From NCBI RefSeq assembly GCF_009498525.1, contig NZ_QSNT01000001.1:310001-374000 (forward strand): a stretch of 64,000 bases of DNA. Direction: 5' to 3'. Source of the DNA: Rhizobium sp. ICMP 5592 (GTDB taxonomy: Bacteria; Pseudomonadota; Alphaproteobacteria; Rhizobiales; Rhizobiaceae). Positions 44,857 to 53,587 of the stretch are shown piece by piece. Position numbers and translations under genes: made by a program. The notes under the pieces are model-generated. The model saw only the letters and a list, made by a program, of their open reading frames with translations, searched no databases and was not told the origin of the DNA. Positions within the stretch are counted from its first letter, which is position 1. Each line of letters begins with the position of its first letter.

Positions 44857-45735
44857 TCAGTTGCGAACAAAGGCATACATTCTGCCGCGCAGGGATCCGG
44901 AGATCATGCGGAAGCCTGTGTAGAGTGTTGTGACGACTAGAAACTGGTTGAAGGACAGAAATCCCGCCTTCAGGAAATGCAGCCTGAAACGCACCTCGTT
45001 GGTGACATAGCGCCAACCGCCGCGGCGTTCATTCAATCCCATTCCCGTTCGCGACTTGATCAGGACTTTTGGAATGACATGAAAACGCACCCCGGACAGC
45101 ACCAGTCGTATCCAGAGGTCATAATCTTCCAGAAGGCCGAATTTCGAATTGTAGCCTTCGACCGAGCGCAGGAAATGCGCCCTGATCGCCACTGATGGAT
45201 GAACGATGACGTTACGCCAGCGTAGAGCCTGCACGACAGCGTCATGAACGGTCGGCGCCGCGCGCAAGCGCGTCGATGAGGGGTTCTCGTGATAGAATTC
45301 CTCGGCCCAGCTTGCGACAAGACCGATCTCGGGGTGGGCTTCAAGAAACTTGACCTCGACCTCTATCCTGTCGGGAAGACAGATATCGTCGCTGTCCATA
45401 CGCATGATGACCGACCGGGTGCAGACGCCAAGCCCGGCATTCAGTGCGCGGGCGAGCCCGCCATTCTGTTGCAGCCGCAGCACCGTGAATTCCCATGGCG
45501 CATTCAACGCGGCAAAAGTCGCGATTACTTTTTCCTGAGCCTCGTCGATCGCACCGTCGATGACGAGTACGATCTGATCCGCCGGGCGTGTCTGGATACG
45601 CAGACTTTCAAGGCTTGCATAGAGATTGCTGGCCTCTTCCCGTATATAGGTTGCCATGAGAACCGATACGCCGGCTATTTCTGAACGGGTGCCACCATCG
45701 ACGGTGGCAGCATCGGACGTAACGACGTTCTTCAT
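44857..45735 (-). CDS. family 2 glycosyltransferase
   Basis: A 292-residue GT2 enzyme: GVSVLMATYIREEASNLYAS at the N terminus, metal-binding MRMDSDDICLPDR near 105-117, and a GLLEDYDLWIRL acceptor motif near 205. It adds one sugar to the lipid-linked repeat unit at the cytosolic face. Start 45735 follows GGGGAG; the longer frame lies inside the ExoY-like gene. It is the only dedicated repeat-unit GT2 in this operon, so the repeat may be short, or other transferases lie elsewhere (the GT4 at 54727 is a candidate). Confidence 0.9.
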   Translation of the reverse strand: MKNVVTSDAATVDGGTRSEIAGVSVLMATYIREEASNLYASLESLRIQTRPADQIVLVIDGAIDEAQEKVIATFAALNAPWEFTVLRLQQNGGLARALNAGLGVCTRSVIMRMDSDDICLPDRIEVEVKFLEAHPEIGLVASWAEEFYHENPSSTRLRAAPTVHDAVVQALRWRNVIVHPSVAIRAHFLRSVEGYNSKFGLLEDYDLWIRLVLSGVRFHVIPKVLIKSRTGMGLNERRGGWRYVTNEVRFRLHFLKAGFLSFNQFLVVTTLYTGFRMISGSLRGRMYAFVRN

Positions 45736-45737
45736 GG

Positions 45738-46430
45738 CTATCGTGCTCCCCTGCGGGACAAAAGAACGCCTACGGTCCGAAACAGGATTTTGAAGTCCAT
45801 AAGGAGCGTATGCCGCCGCACATACTCGCAATCGAGCTCGACGCGTCGCTCGTAGCTGAGATCGTTGCGCCCACTGACCTGCCATAGGCCGGTAATTCCA
45901 GGCAGCACGCTGGCGTATTCGCTGACATGCCGGTTGTAATGGCTGAGCTCCGCACTGGTGACAGGGCGTGGTCCGACGAGGCTCATGTCTCCGCGCAGGA
46001 CATTGATCAGCTGTGGAAGTTCATCGAGGCTGGTTGCCCGCAGGAATTTCCCCGTCGGCGTAACGCGCGGATCGAACACGAGTTTCTGGTCGCGAACCCA
46101 TTCGGCCTTGGCCTGCGGGTGATATGACAAATATTCCTGCAGGCAGCCGTCTGCATCAAGCATCATCGTGCGGAACTTGAGACAATCGAACGGCCTGATA
46201 TCCTTTCCGACGCGCGCATGCCTGTAGATGATCGGGCCTCCGTCAAGCGCAACCAGGAGGCCGATGACGACAAATAGCGGAGCGGCGAGTAAGAGCAGGA
46301 AAAGCGAGGCGCAGACATCGAATGCCCGCTTGATCAATATGCCGAACGCCCCTTGTCGCGGCGTGTATCTCATCCCAGGCATGGCCCGCAGCGATCTGAC
46401 GTCTTGAGTAAATTTCGGCGGTTGGTTCAC
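45738..46430 (-). CDS. initiating sugar-phosphate transferase (ExoY-like)
   Basis: A 230-residue polyprenyl-phosphate hexose-1-phosphate transferase. One membrane segment (ASLFLLLLAAPLFVVIGLLV) precedes the conserved cytosolic domain with CLKFRTM near 85, LRATSLDELPQL near 130, MSLVGPRP near 150 and GLWQVSGR near 180. It starts repeat-unit synthesis on undecaprenyl phosphate. The short form without the N-terminal CoA-binding part is like ExoY. It is the first gene of the exopolysaccharide operon, divergent from the LuxR regulator. Confidence 0.92.
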   Translation of the reverse strand: MNQPPKFTQDVRSLRAMPGMRYTPRQGAFGILIKRAFDVCASLFLLLLAAPLFVVIGLLVALDGGPIIYRHARVGKDIRPFDCLKFRTMMLDADGCLQEYLSYHPQAKAEWVRDQKLVFDPRVTPTGKFLRATSLDELPQLINVLRGDMSLVGPRPVTSAELSHYNRHVSEYASVLPGITGLWQVSGRNDLSYERRVELDCEYVRRHTLLMDFKILFRTVGVLLSRRGAR

Positions 46431-46547
46431 GGGACGCTCCTCTTCGGGTCTGGTTACGGCCGAGATTGTCAGCCGATCCGTGTTTCCTCAGGCAGAGCAC
46501 ATCATTTGTGGCGCAAGGTTTGCAAGGAAACAGAGGAGGTAACTCCA

Positions 46548-46571
46548 ATGACTATTGTTCGAACGAACTAA
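46548..46571 (+). other. possible 7-codon leader frame with strong ribosome-binding site
   Basis: ATG at 46548 encodes MTIVRTN and stops at 46571. GAGGAGG lies eight bases upstream. The same bases can form a small hairpin, GGAG-GTAA-CTCC at 46535-46546, burying the site with a GNRA-type loop. It precedes the LuxR gene by about 240 bp on the same strand. It may be chance. Confidence 0.25.
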
Positions 46572-46586
46572 TACGAGTTATTAGTT
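46566..46586. promoter_or_regulatory. 21-bp inverted repeat, candidate LuxR-type operator
   Basis: AACTAATA at 46566-46573 and its exact complement TATTAGTT at 46579-46586 flank five bases. Length and symmetry suit a dimeric helix-turn-helix regulator such as the adjacent LuxR-type protein. Location between the divergent genes supports a role in both promoters. Confidence 0.55.
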
Positions 46587-46814
46587 GAATATCGAACTTT
46601 GGAAAAATAGGTATAATTACAATATAATGACACTTTATTTCGTGAAATATTGACTATTATGAGAGTGGAGGAGGCTACGATTTTACGAAAGTATTTGACA
46701 AGATAAATAAAGTATTTATTAATTTATATGCGCGTAATCGTTGCATGACGAGCGCCAATAAGATCGAAAATTGGGGTTCTGCATCTTTTCTTGTCGGGGA
46801 AGGGGGGTATTTTT

Positions 46815-47642
46815 ATGCTCAGCCCGGCTTATATATTTGATTCTAGTCGATTATTCCGGGAGGGTACTCGACTTATTCTCAGATCGTCGTCTTTTGAAGT
46901 AATCGGAATGGGAGAAACACTGGAGGATCTCCATGAATTACCGAGGATGGAGTCTCTTGCAGTATGCGTGATCGGCACGGTTGCCAACGTGACCATTCTG
47001 GATTTTGTGACGGCCGTGCTGTCGATCAATCCGAAGGTGCGCGTCGTCGTGCTTGCCGATGCTTATAACCACGACGAGGCGACTGCCATCCTTGACCGGG
47101 GTGCGAAAGGTTATCTCCATAAAGGCCTCTCGTCGGAGAGTTTTGTGAAAGCTTTGCAGCTGATTTCCGAGGAATGTTCGGTGATCTCGGGCTGGTCCGT
47201 TTCGAACGGTGCCGGCCGGGAGGATCCACGGACGCCCGTGTTATCCGCTGACAAGCCCGACTTGCGACTTGTGGCGCTCGACGATACGACGTCTTTCGCG
47301 CCGAAACAGCTTGAGCTGGGCGACGCGATCATCCACCCCGATGCGGGTTCCGATGTTTTCGATGTCCATGAACATGACGCGCGCATGGCTGCGGTGCCTG
47401 CTCAAGCAACGAGGCTCGTCAACGGCGTTCGCAACCTCTCCCCAAGGGAAAAAGCAATCCTGAAACTGGTCATGGGCGGAGAGTCGAACAAGCAGATTGC
47501 CCGCCGACTGGAAATCACGGAAAGCACCGTCAAGGTCCATATCAAGACCATACTGCGCAAGATTGACGTCAGAAACCGCACCCAGGCGGCAATATGGGCA
47601 ATGGCGGATCCCGATTTTCTCGAGGCCCGCCAGCATACGTAA
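46815..47642 (+). CDS. LuxR-type regulator with degenerate receiver domain
   Basis: A 275-residue NarL/FixJ-like protein. The N-terminal half resembles a receiver (AYIFDSSRLFREGTRLIL; VVLADAYNHDEAT; GAKGYLHKGLSSES), but the second acidic residue is Ser and the phospho-accepting Asp position reads AVCVIGT, so it probably cannot be phosphorylated. The C-terminal LuxR helix-turn-helix is intact (LSPREKAILKLVMGGESNKQ, then ESTVKVHIKTILRKIDVRNR). Start 46815 follows AAGGGGGG; a TTG eight codons earlier lies before that site. Divergent from the exopolysaccharide operon, it is likely its regulator. Confidence 0.9.
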   Translation: MLSPAYIFDSSRLFREGTRLILRSSSFEVIGMGETLEDLHELPRMESLAVCVIGTVANVTILDFVTAVLSINPKVRVVVLADAYNHDEATAILDRGAKGYLHKGLSSESFVKALQLISEECSVISGWSVSNGAGREDPRTPVLSADKPDLRLVALDDTTSFAPKQLELGDAIIHPDAGSDVFDVHEHDARMAAVPAQATRLVNGVRNLSPREKAILKLVMGGESNKQIARRLEITESTVKVHIKTILRKIDVRNRTQAAIWAMADPDFLEARQHT

Positions 47643-47709
47643 ACGGCATATATGCCTTAAGCCGTCTGTTTATGCATGCCGCAATCTCCCGGCCATTCGT
47701 CCGGTAGCT

Positions 47710-48465
47710 CTACTGACCGCCTGACAGTTTCATGGCAAGCGCGACGCGCGGAATTCCCGATGGATCGAGAATGAACTGAACGGGCACGTAGGCGCGCGTC
47801 CGTGCGAGCAACGCGGCGGCCTGCCGCTCCTGCCCTTCGCCAAATTCGAACGCCAGCCAGCCGCCAGGCTTCAGGAATTCGACCGCATCCCGGATGAGGC
47901 GCTGCTGGATCGAAATTCCGTAAGGGCCGCCATCGAAGGCTTCGCGAGGCTCACTCTCCAGCAGATGTGCACGATCCGCCTCAAGGCGGCTGCTCGAAAT
48001 ATAGGGCGGATTGCAGACGACGAGGTCGACGTGACCTTCCAGCCCGATGCTTCTGATATTTTCGAACATGTCGCCCTGAACGACGCTCATCCTGTCCTGC
48101 AGGCCAAACCGGATGACATTGCGCCAAGCCACGTCGACCGTCTCCGGCGTCAGATCGCAGGACCAGACCTGAGCGTCATCAATCTTCGTTGCGATAACAA
48201 TTCCCAGATTGCCACAGCCGCAACACATGTCGACGACAACTGGGGCAACGGTGCCCTGGCTGAGACGATCGATGCAGACCGTCCCCAGCAATTCCGTCTC
48301 TTTGCGCGGCACAAGAACGTTTGGCCCGAGCTCGAAGTCAAGATTCATGAAGGTTGCGGTAGTCTCTTTCTCTGTGGCCATTGTGGGAAAGTCCTCAGTC
48401 TGTCGAGTGAAGTAAGGTTTGACGTTCGTCGTGCGCGTCTCATTCGCTCTCGCATTGTCTGTCAC
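47710..48465 (-). CDS. PrmC/HemK-like class I methyltransferase
   Basis: A 251-residue SAM-dependent methyltransferase: motif I VVDMCCGCGNLG near 78, and the catalytic NPPY near 151-154 typical of N-methylation of Gln, Asn or adenine-type substrates. PNVLVPRKETELL near 47 echoes the PrmC PRPETE region, but the N-terminal helical domain is short, so it is unlikely to be the housekeeping release-factor methylase. The start is GTG at 48465 behind AGGAGG. It is divergent from the asparagine-synthetase operon and may act on a product of it. Confidence 0.83.
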   Translation of the reverse strand: MTDNARANETRTTNVKPYFTRQTEDFPTMATEKETTATFMNLDFELGPNVLVPRKETELLGTVCIDRLSQGTVAPVVVDMCCGCGNLGIVIATKIDDAQVWSCDLTPETVDVAWRNVIRFGLQDRMSVVQGDMFENIRSIGLEGHVDLVVCNPPYISSSRLEADRAHLLESEPREAFDGGPYGISIQQRLIRDAVEFLKPGGWLAFEFGEGQERQAAALLARTRAYVPVQFILDPSGIPRVALAMKLSGGQ

Positions 48466-48744
48466 GATCCTGATCCCTCCTGTCTTGCACGCCGCCCGAC
48501 ATGCCCCTTTGCCTCGCCCGCATTTGGCTGGGCGGATGTTCCCATTGGAGGCGAGATGCGTAAAGGCGATAGGCCCGGGGCATGTGGGCTACCTACCTTT
48601 GGCTGAGGCTGGTTCTGTCTACTCCTTCCAGTCGGGGTAATCCGATTGCTCCATTGCTTCCCCCGGCCCGCACCGACAAGCTTACGGATGACGGGAACGT
48701 TGCATGAGGCGTTTCCAATGCCTTCGTTCCAGCGGGGAATTTGT

Positions 48745-50706
48745 ATGTGCGGCATTCTGGGATATTTCGGAAATGGCATGGTACCGGCTGATGCCGTAAG
48801 CCTGCTGGAGCGGATGGCGGGATCTCTCCAGCACCGCGGCCCCGATGAAGATGGCATATTCACCAGCATCGGCGTTGGATTGGGACATCGCCGTCTCTCC
48901 ATTGTGGGTTTGGTTGATGGCCAGCAGCCGATGTCGAATGTCGACGGCTCCATTTCAATCAGCTTCAACGGTGAGATTTTCAATCACGTCGAATTGCGCC
49001 AATCCCTGGAAGCCAAGGGACACATCTTCCGGACTGCGTCCGACACCGAAGTGATCATTCATCTCTATCAGGATATGGGTCCCGATTGCGTTTATCTGCT
49101 GAACGGCGATTTCGCTTTTGCAATTTGGGACGCCACTCGGCAGCGCATGTTAATCGCGCGCGATCGCATGGGCGTGCGTCCGATTTTTTACGTCGAACAT
49201 TCGCGGATGTTGTTTTTCGCCTCCGAGGTCAAAGCCCTGCTGAAAGTGCCGGGGGTTGATGCAGAGATCGATCCTTTCGCGCTGGACCAGGTATTCACCA
49301 TGTGGGCGCCGGTCCCTCCGCGTACCATGTTCAAAGGCGTCTCGGAATTGCCGGCCGGCCATCTCATGATCGTTGATGGCAACGGCGTTACGATACGCCG
49401 ATATTGGGACGTTTCGTTTCCGGATGCCGACGAGAAGGCGGATGAACGCGCTGAAGCCGATATCGCGGACGAGCTGCTTACCTTGCTCGACGATGCGACT
49501 GCGATCCGCATGAGGGCCGATGTTCCAGTGGGCGCCTATCTGTCCGGAGGGTTGGATTCGTCGATCACCTGCGCCCTGGCCAAGCCTTATGCGGCAGCGG
49601 GTCTGAGAACATTTTCCGTAACCTTCGACACCGCTGAGCATGACGAGAGCTATTTTCAGAACGAGATGGTCCAGGCACTTGGCACGCGCCATTCGGCTGT
49701 TGCCTGTGGGCCGGATCAGATAGCCGGCGTCTTTCCTTCGGTCATCGCCCAAACGGAGAAACCTGTCATCCGCACGGCGCCAGCACCTCTCCATCTCCTG
49801 TCACGTCATGTGCGCGAGGAAGGGATGAAGGTCGTGCTGACGGGTGAAGGTGCGGATGAGGTTTTCGCAGGTTACGATATTTTCAAGGAGGCCCGCGTTC
49901 GCAGCTTCTGCGCCAGGCAACCGGCCTCGTCTCGCAGGCCGCTCCTGTTCCGGCGGCTTTATCCTTATTTACCCGGCCTGAGCCAGCAAACGCCGGAAGC
50001 ACTAGCCGCCTTTTTCGGGGCTGGCAGTGCCGATATGGACGATCCGTTGTTCTCGCATCGCCCGCGGTATCGCAGCACGGCGGCAGCGAAGATCTTCTTT
50101 TCCTGCGACCTCAAGGCAAGGCTTGCCGGCTATGATGCGACCGACGAGGTGCTTTCCCGACTGCCTAGGGATTTTGCGCGTTGGCATCCGCAGCACCGGG
50201 CGCAGTATCTGGAAACGAAGTTCCTGCTCCCCGACTATATTCTGTCCAGCCAGGGCGACCGCATGTCGATGGCCCATGGCGTCGAAGGGCGGTTTCCGTT
50301 CCTGGACCATCGACTGGTGGAGTTCGCGTCGCGGATTTCTCCGGGAATGAAGCTCAAGGGTTTCGTCGAAAAACATATCCTGCGCAGAGCGACAGCGGGC
50401 CTTTTGCCGCCATCGATCGGAAACCGGACCAAGCAGCCCTATCGCGCACCCGACAGCCGTTCGTTCTTTGCCGGACAGGAACCGGCCTATGTCGAACGCC
50501 TGTTTTCGCCGCGGGCGCTACAGGAAACGGGCTTGTTTAATCCGGTGTCGGCCGAAAAGCTGCTCGCGAAATGCAGGCGGCAAACCGATGGCTTTCGAGA
50601 CAATACGGCCTTCGTCGGCATCCTGTCGACGCAGCTATGGAATGAAACATTCGTAACACGATCGGCCGGGGATGGGAGTGATCGTGAAATGGCAGCCGTT
50701 ATCTGA
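48745..50706 (+). CDS. asnB: glutamine-hydrolysing asparagine synthetase-type amidotransferase
   Basis: A 653-residue AsnB-type enzyme. MCGILGYFG gives the N-terminal Cys nucleophile after Met removal, which fixes the start at 48745 (GGGGA upstream) rather than the ATG 33 codons earlier. The glutaminase domain covers about 1-210; the synthetase PP-loop is SGGLDSS at 266-272. It activates a carboxylate with ATP and amidates it with glutamine-derived ammonia. Heading an operon with ACP, AMP ligase, NadE-like and thioesterase genes next to an exopolysaccharide locus, it resembles the amidotransferases of exosortase-associated polysaccharide loci more than housekeeping AsnB. The acceptor is unknown. 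Confidence 0.9.
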   Translation: MCGILGYFGNGMVPADAVSLLERMAGSLQHRGPDEDGIFTSIGVGLGHRRLSIVGLVDGQQPMSNVDGSISISFNGEIFNHVELRQSLEAKGHIFRTASDTEVIIHLYQDMGPDCVYLLNGDFAFAIWDATRQRMLIARDRMGVRPIFYVEHSRMLFFASEVKALLKVPGVDAEIDPFALDQVFTMWAPVPPRTMFKGVSELPAGHLMIVDGNGVTIRRYWDVSFPDADEKADERAEADIADELLTLLDDATAIRMRADVPVGAYLSGGLDSSITCALAKPYAAAGLRTFSVTFDTAEHDESYFQNEMVQALGTRHSAVACGPDQIAGVFPSVIAQTEKPVIRTAPAPLHLLSRHVREEGMKVVLTGEGADEVFAGYDIFKEARVRSFCARQPASSRRPLLFRRLYPYLPGLSQQTPEALAAFFGAGSADMDDPLFSHRPRYRSTAAAKIFFSCDLKARLAGYDATDEVLSRLPRDFARWHPQHRAQYLETKFLLPDYILSSQGDRMSMAHGVEGRFPFLDHRLVEFASRISPGMKLKGFVEKHILRRATAGLLPPSIGNRTKQPYRAPDSRSFFAGQEPAYVERLFSPRALQETGLFNPVSAEKLLAKCRRQTDGFRDNTAFVGILSTQLWNETFVTRSAGDGSDREMAAVI

Positions 50707-50721
50707 AGGGAGAAAAACACT

Positions 50722-50997
50722 ATGATTCCGCTGAAAGAGCAAATCAGGACCTTTGTCGTCGAGAGCTTTCTGTTTGGAGACGCGACAAGGACGATCGCCG
50801 ACGATGCCTCATTGATCGAGAACGACATCATCGATTCCACCGGCATTCTCGAGCTGGTCACGTTCGTCGAGGATAGTTTCGGCATCACCGTTGGCGATGC
50901 GGAAATCCTGCCGGCCAACTTCGACTCGATTTCCAAGGTCGCTGCTTTCATCGCCAGCAAGAGATCGGCGACCGATCCAGTTGCAGCGGTAGCCTGA
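50722..50997 (+). CDS. acyl carrier protein
   Basis: A 91-residue four-helix carrier. The phosphopantetheine attachment Ser 39 lies in DIIDSTGILEL. The protein is longer and less acidic than fatty-acid AcpP, and its motif is DST rather than DSL, so it is a specialised carrier. It lies 15 bp after the amidotransferase and 21 bp before the AMP ligase, which probably loads it. A phosphopantetheinyl transferase is not in the window. Confidence 0.92.
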   Translation: MIPLKEQIRTFVVESFLFGDATRTIADDASLIENDIIDSTGILELVTFVEDSFGITVGDAEILPANFDSISKVAAFIASKRSATDPVAAVA

Positions 50998-51018
50998 AAA
51001 CACGAATGGGAGGGGACA

Positions 51019-52572
51019 ATGCGCGTCGAGAATTTCCTGCGATACAGCGCCAGACGGTGGGGAGACAAGTTGGCTCTTGTGACAAGGGACATGAGCCTGA
51101 GTTTCACCGATCTTGACGCGCTTTCGGATCACCTGGCGGCAGACCTGCAGATCAAGGGCCTGCAGCCGGGTGATCGTACGATAATCTTCATGGATAATTG
51201 CTGGGAGGCGGTTGTTTCCATCTTTGCCGTTCTGAAAGCTGGAGGGGTCTTCAGCCCGATCAATCCTTCGACCAAAGCGGACAAGCTGGCATTTGTGCTG
51301 CGCAATTGCCGCGCGCGCGCGGTGATTACGCAGGCAAGACTGGCCGGCGTTCTCGAGCAGGCTCTGGCGGAAGAAACCAGCGTGGAGGTGGCGATCATAT
51401 CAGGAGATCCCGGCTCGCTTCTGCCCGGCGCCTCGCGTTTTTCCGACAGTATCGCCGGTTCGGCACGGCCGGTTGGCCATGTCGGGATCGACGTTGATCT
51501 GGCAATGCTGATCTACACCTCGGGTTCGACAGGACGACCGAAGGGCGTGATGATGACGCATCGAAATATCGAAGCGGCAGCGACGTCGATCACCGCCTAT
51601 CTGAGAAATACCGCCGAAGATGTGATCCTGAATGTTCTGCCGATCGCCTTCGACTATGGGCTTTATCAGATCCTGATGGCAACCAAGGTCGGCGCGACGA
51701 TCGTTCTGGAGAAATCCTTCGCCTTCCCTCAAGCCATTTTCGATACCATGCGTCGGGAGAAGGTCACGGGATTCCCGCTGGTTCCAACCATGGCTGCGTT
51801 GATTCTCAACATGCGGGATATGGTTCCCGGTTCTCTGCCGGCGTTGCGCTATATCACCAACACTGCTGCTGCGCTTCCGCCCGAGCATATCGAGCGTCTG
51901 CGGGCGCTGTTTCCGAATGTGATGCTATTTTCGATGTACGGTTTGACCGAATGCAAGCGTTGCACCTGGCTTCCGCCGTCGCAACTCGATCTTCGCCCTG
52001 GTTCGGTCGGCGTCGCCATACCGAATACGCAGGCCTATGTAGTGGACAATCAGGGCCGAAAGGTCGCTCACGGTGTCGTGGGAGAACTCGTCATTCGTGG
52101 TCCGCACGTCATGCAGGGCTATTGGGAGAATGAGGAGGCAACCGCGAAGGTGCTGCGACGCGGGCCGAATCCGTGGGAGCGCGTTCTATACACCGGCGAC
52201 CTGTTTCGAGCCGACGCCGATGGCTTCCTCTATTTCGTTGGCCGCAAGGACGACATCATCAAGACACGCGGCGAGAAGGTTGCGCCAAAGGAAGTCGAGG
52301 CTGTCATTCACGCCTGTCCGGGCGTGGCGGAAGTCGTCGTCTTCGGCAGGCGGGATCCGATTCTGGGGCAGGCTATTCACGCCGTCGTCGTTGCCTCCGA
52401 TCCTTCTCTGAACGAGCAGATGGTCATTCGCCACTGCCAGAGAAATCTTGAGGATTTCATGGTGCCGCGTTCCGTCTCTTTCCGCGCCGAATTGCCCAAG
52501 ACCGATACTGGAAAGGTGAGCCGCAGGCTCGCTGCGGAAGAATTCGAGCATTCAATGGAGCTGGCAGAATGA
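51019..52572 (+). CDS. AMP-forming acyl/aminoacyl ligase (ANL superfamily)
   Basis: A 517-residue adenylating enzyme. The core motifs are A3 YTSGSTGRPKGVMMTH near 171, A5 MYGLTECKR near 312, A7 YTGD near 393, A8 GRKDDIIKTRGEKVAPKEVE near 408 and the A10 Lys in KTDTGKVSRR near 497. It activates a carboxylic acid and transfers it to a thiol, most likely the ACP encoded just upstream. The substrate (fatty acid, hydroxy acid or amino acid) cannot be read. It overlaps the NadE-like gene by ATGA. Confidence 0.92.
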   Translation: MRVENFLRYSARRWGDKLALVTRDMSLSFTDLDALSDHLAADLQIKGLQPGDRTIIFMDNCWEAVVSIFAVLKAGGVFSPINPSTKADKLAFVLRNCRARAVITQARLAGVLEQALAEETSVEVAIISGDPGSLLPGASRFSDSIAGSARPVGHVGIDVDLAMLIYTSGSTGRPKGVMMTHRNIEAAATSITAYLRNTAEDVILNVLPIAFDYGLYQILMATKVGATIVLEKSFAFPQAIFDTMRREKVTGFPLVPTMAALILNMRDMVPGSLPALRYITNTAAALPPEHIERLRALFPNVMLFSMYGLTECKRCTWLPPSQLDLRPGSVGVAIPNTQAYVVDNQGRKVAHGVVGELVIRGPHVMQGYWENEEATAKVLRRGPNPWERVLYTGDLFRADADGFLYFVGRKDDIIKTRGEKVAPKEVEAVIHACPGVAEVVVFGRRDPILGQAIHAVVVASDPSLNEQMVIRHCQRNLEDFMVPRSVSFRAELPKTDTGKVSRRLAAEEFEHSMELAE

Positions 52573-53567
52573 TCCCAAGTCCTCTCTCCATCCATAGTGT
52601 GCTGTCCTCGGATGCTTTGCGCATAGACGCCGCGGCAGAGGTCGATCGTATCGCGGAGGCCATGCGCGATCAGGTGCGCAACAAGATGCGTCGTCGAGGA
52701 CTTGTCATAGGTCTGTCCGGAGGCGTGGATTCCAGCGTTTGCGCGGCTCTTGCCGCCTATGCGCTCGGCGCGCGCAACGTCTTTGCCATCTTCATGCCGG
52801 AAAACGATTCCGACCCGGAAAGTCTCTCGCTTGGACAAAAGGTTGCCAAGGCCTTTTCGCTGGAGGGCGCGATCGAGGATATTGGCCCTGCTCTTGCGGC
52901 GATGGGCTGTTACAAGCGGCGCGACGACTTTATCCGGCAAGTTGAACCCGCTTATGGTTCGGGCTGGTCTTGCAAGGTGGTGATCTCCAGCCCGTTAGCC
53001 GGCGAAGTATATGCCCTATCGACGCTGGTGCTTCAGGCGCCGGATGGGTCACAGACGCGGCACCGCATGCCGGCCTCGGTCTATCTCGGCATTGTCGCTG
53101 CCACCAATATGAAGCAGCGAACCCGCAAGCAGATGGAATACTACCACGCGGATCGCCTGAACTATGCGGTTCTCGGAACACCGAACCGGCTCGAATACGA
53201 TCAGGGCTTCTTCGTCAAGAATGGCGACGGAGCAGCCGATCTGAAACCGATCGCGCATCTGTATAAGTCGCAGGTCTATCAGATCGCCGAATATCTTGGT
53301 GTGCCGGAAGAGGTCTGCCGCAGACCGCCGACAACCGATACATGGTCGCTTACTCAAACTCAGGAGGAGTTTTATTTCGCCCTGCCCTACGACCGCATGG
53401 ATCTGTGTCTCCATGCTCTGAACGAGGGGCTCGGGGTAGAGGAAACAGCTAGGGCCACGCAGTTGACGACCGATCAGGTGGAGCGCGTGTGGCAGGATAT
53501 CCATTCCAAGAGAAGGGCTACGCGGCCATTGCATCTACCGCCGCTGCTGGTGCAGCCCGTATTCTAA
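52569..53567 (+). CDS. nadE: NAD synthetase (NadE)-type ammonia-dependent amidase/ligase
   Basis: A 332-residue N-type PP-loop ATPase. The ATP motif is GLSGGVDSS at 48-56, and RTRKQMEYYHADRLNYAVLG near 179 and KNGDGAADLKPIAHLYKSQV near 217 match the NadE core. It lacks the nitrilase-like glutaminase domain, so it would use free ammonia. It is longer than the usual 275-residue form and is embedded in a biosynthetic operon, so it may amidate a different carboxylate. True NAD synthesis cannot be excluded. Confidence 0.85.
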   Translation: MIPSPLSIHSVLSSDALRIDAAAEVDRIAEAMRDQVRNKMRRRGLVIGLSGGVDSSVCAALAAYALGARNVFAIFMPENDSDPESLSLGQKVAKAFSLEGAIEDIGPALAAMGCYKRRDDFIRQVEPAYGSGWSCKVVISSPLAGEVYALSTLVLQAPDGSQTRHRMPASVYLGIVAATNMKQRTRKQMEYYHADRLNYAVLGTPNRLEYDQGFFVKNGDGAADLKPIAHLYKSQVYQIAEYLGVPEEVCRRPPTTDTWSLTQTQEEFYFALPYDRMDLCLHALNEGLGVEETARATQLTTDQVERVWQDIHSKRRATRPLHLPPLLVQPVF

Positions 53568-53587
53568 GGTGGGTGACGGGGGAAGTC

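Larger units (their letters stand above)
46431..46814. promoter_or_regulatory. 384-bp AT-rich divergent control region
   Basis: Lies between the exopolysaccharide operon (minus) and the LuxR regulator (plus). It contains the dyad at 46566-46586, the palindrome GTTCGAAC at 46557-46564, a tiny leader frame at 46548-46571, and an extremely AT-rich stretch from 46590 to 46730 likely to hold the promoters. Confidence 0.5.
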
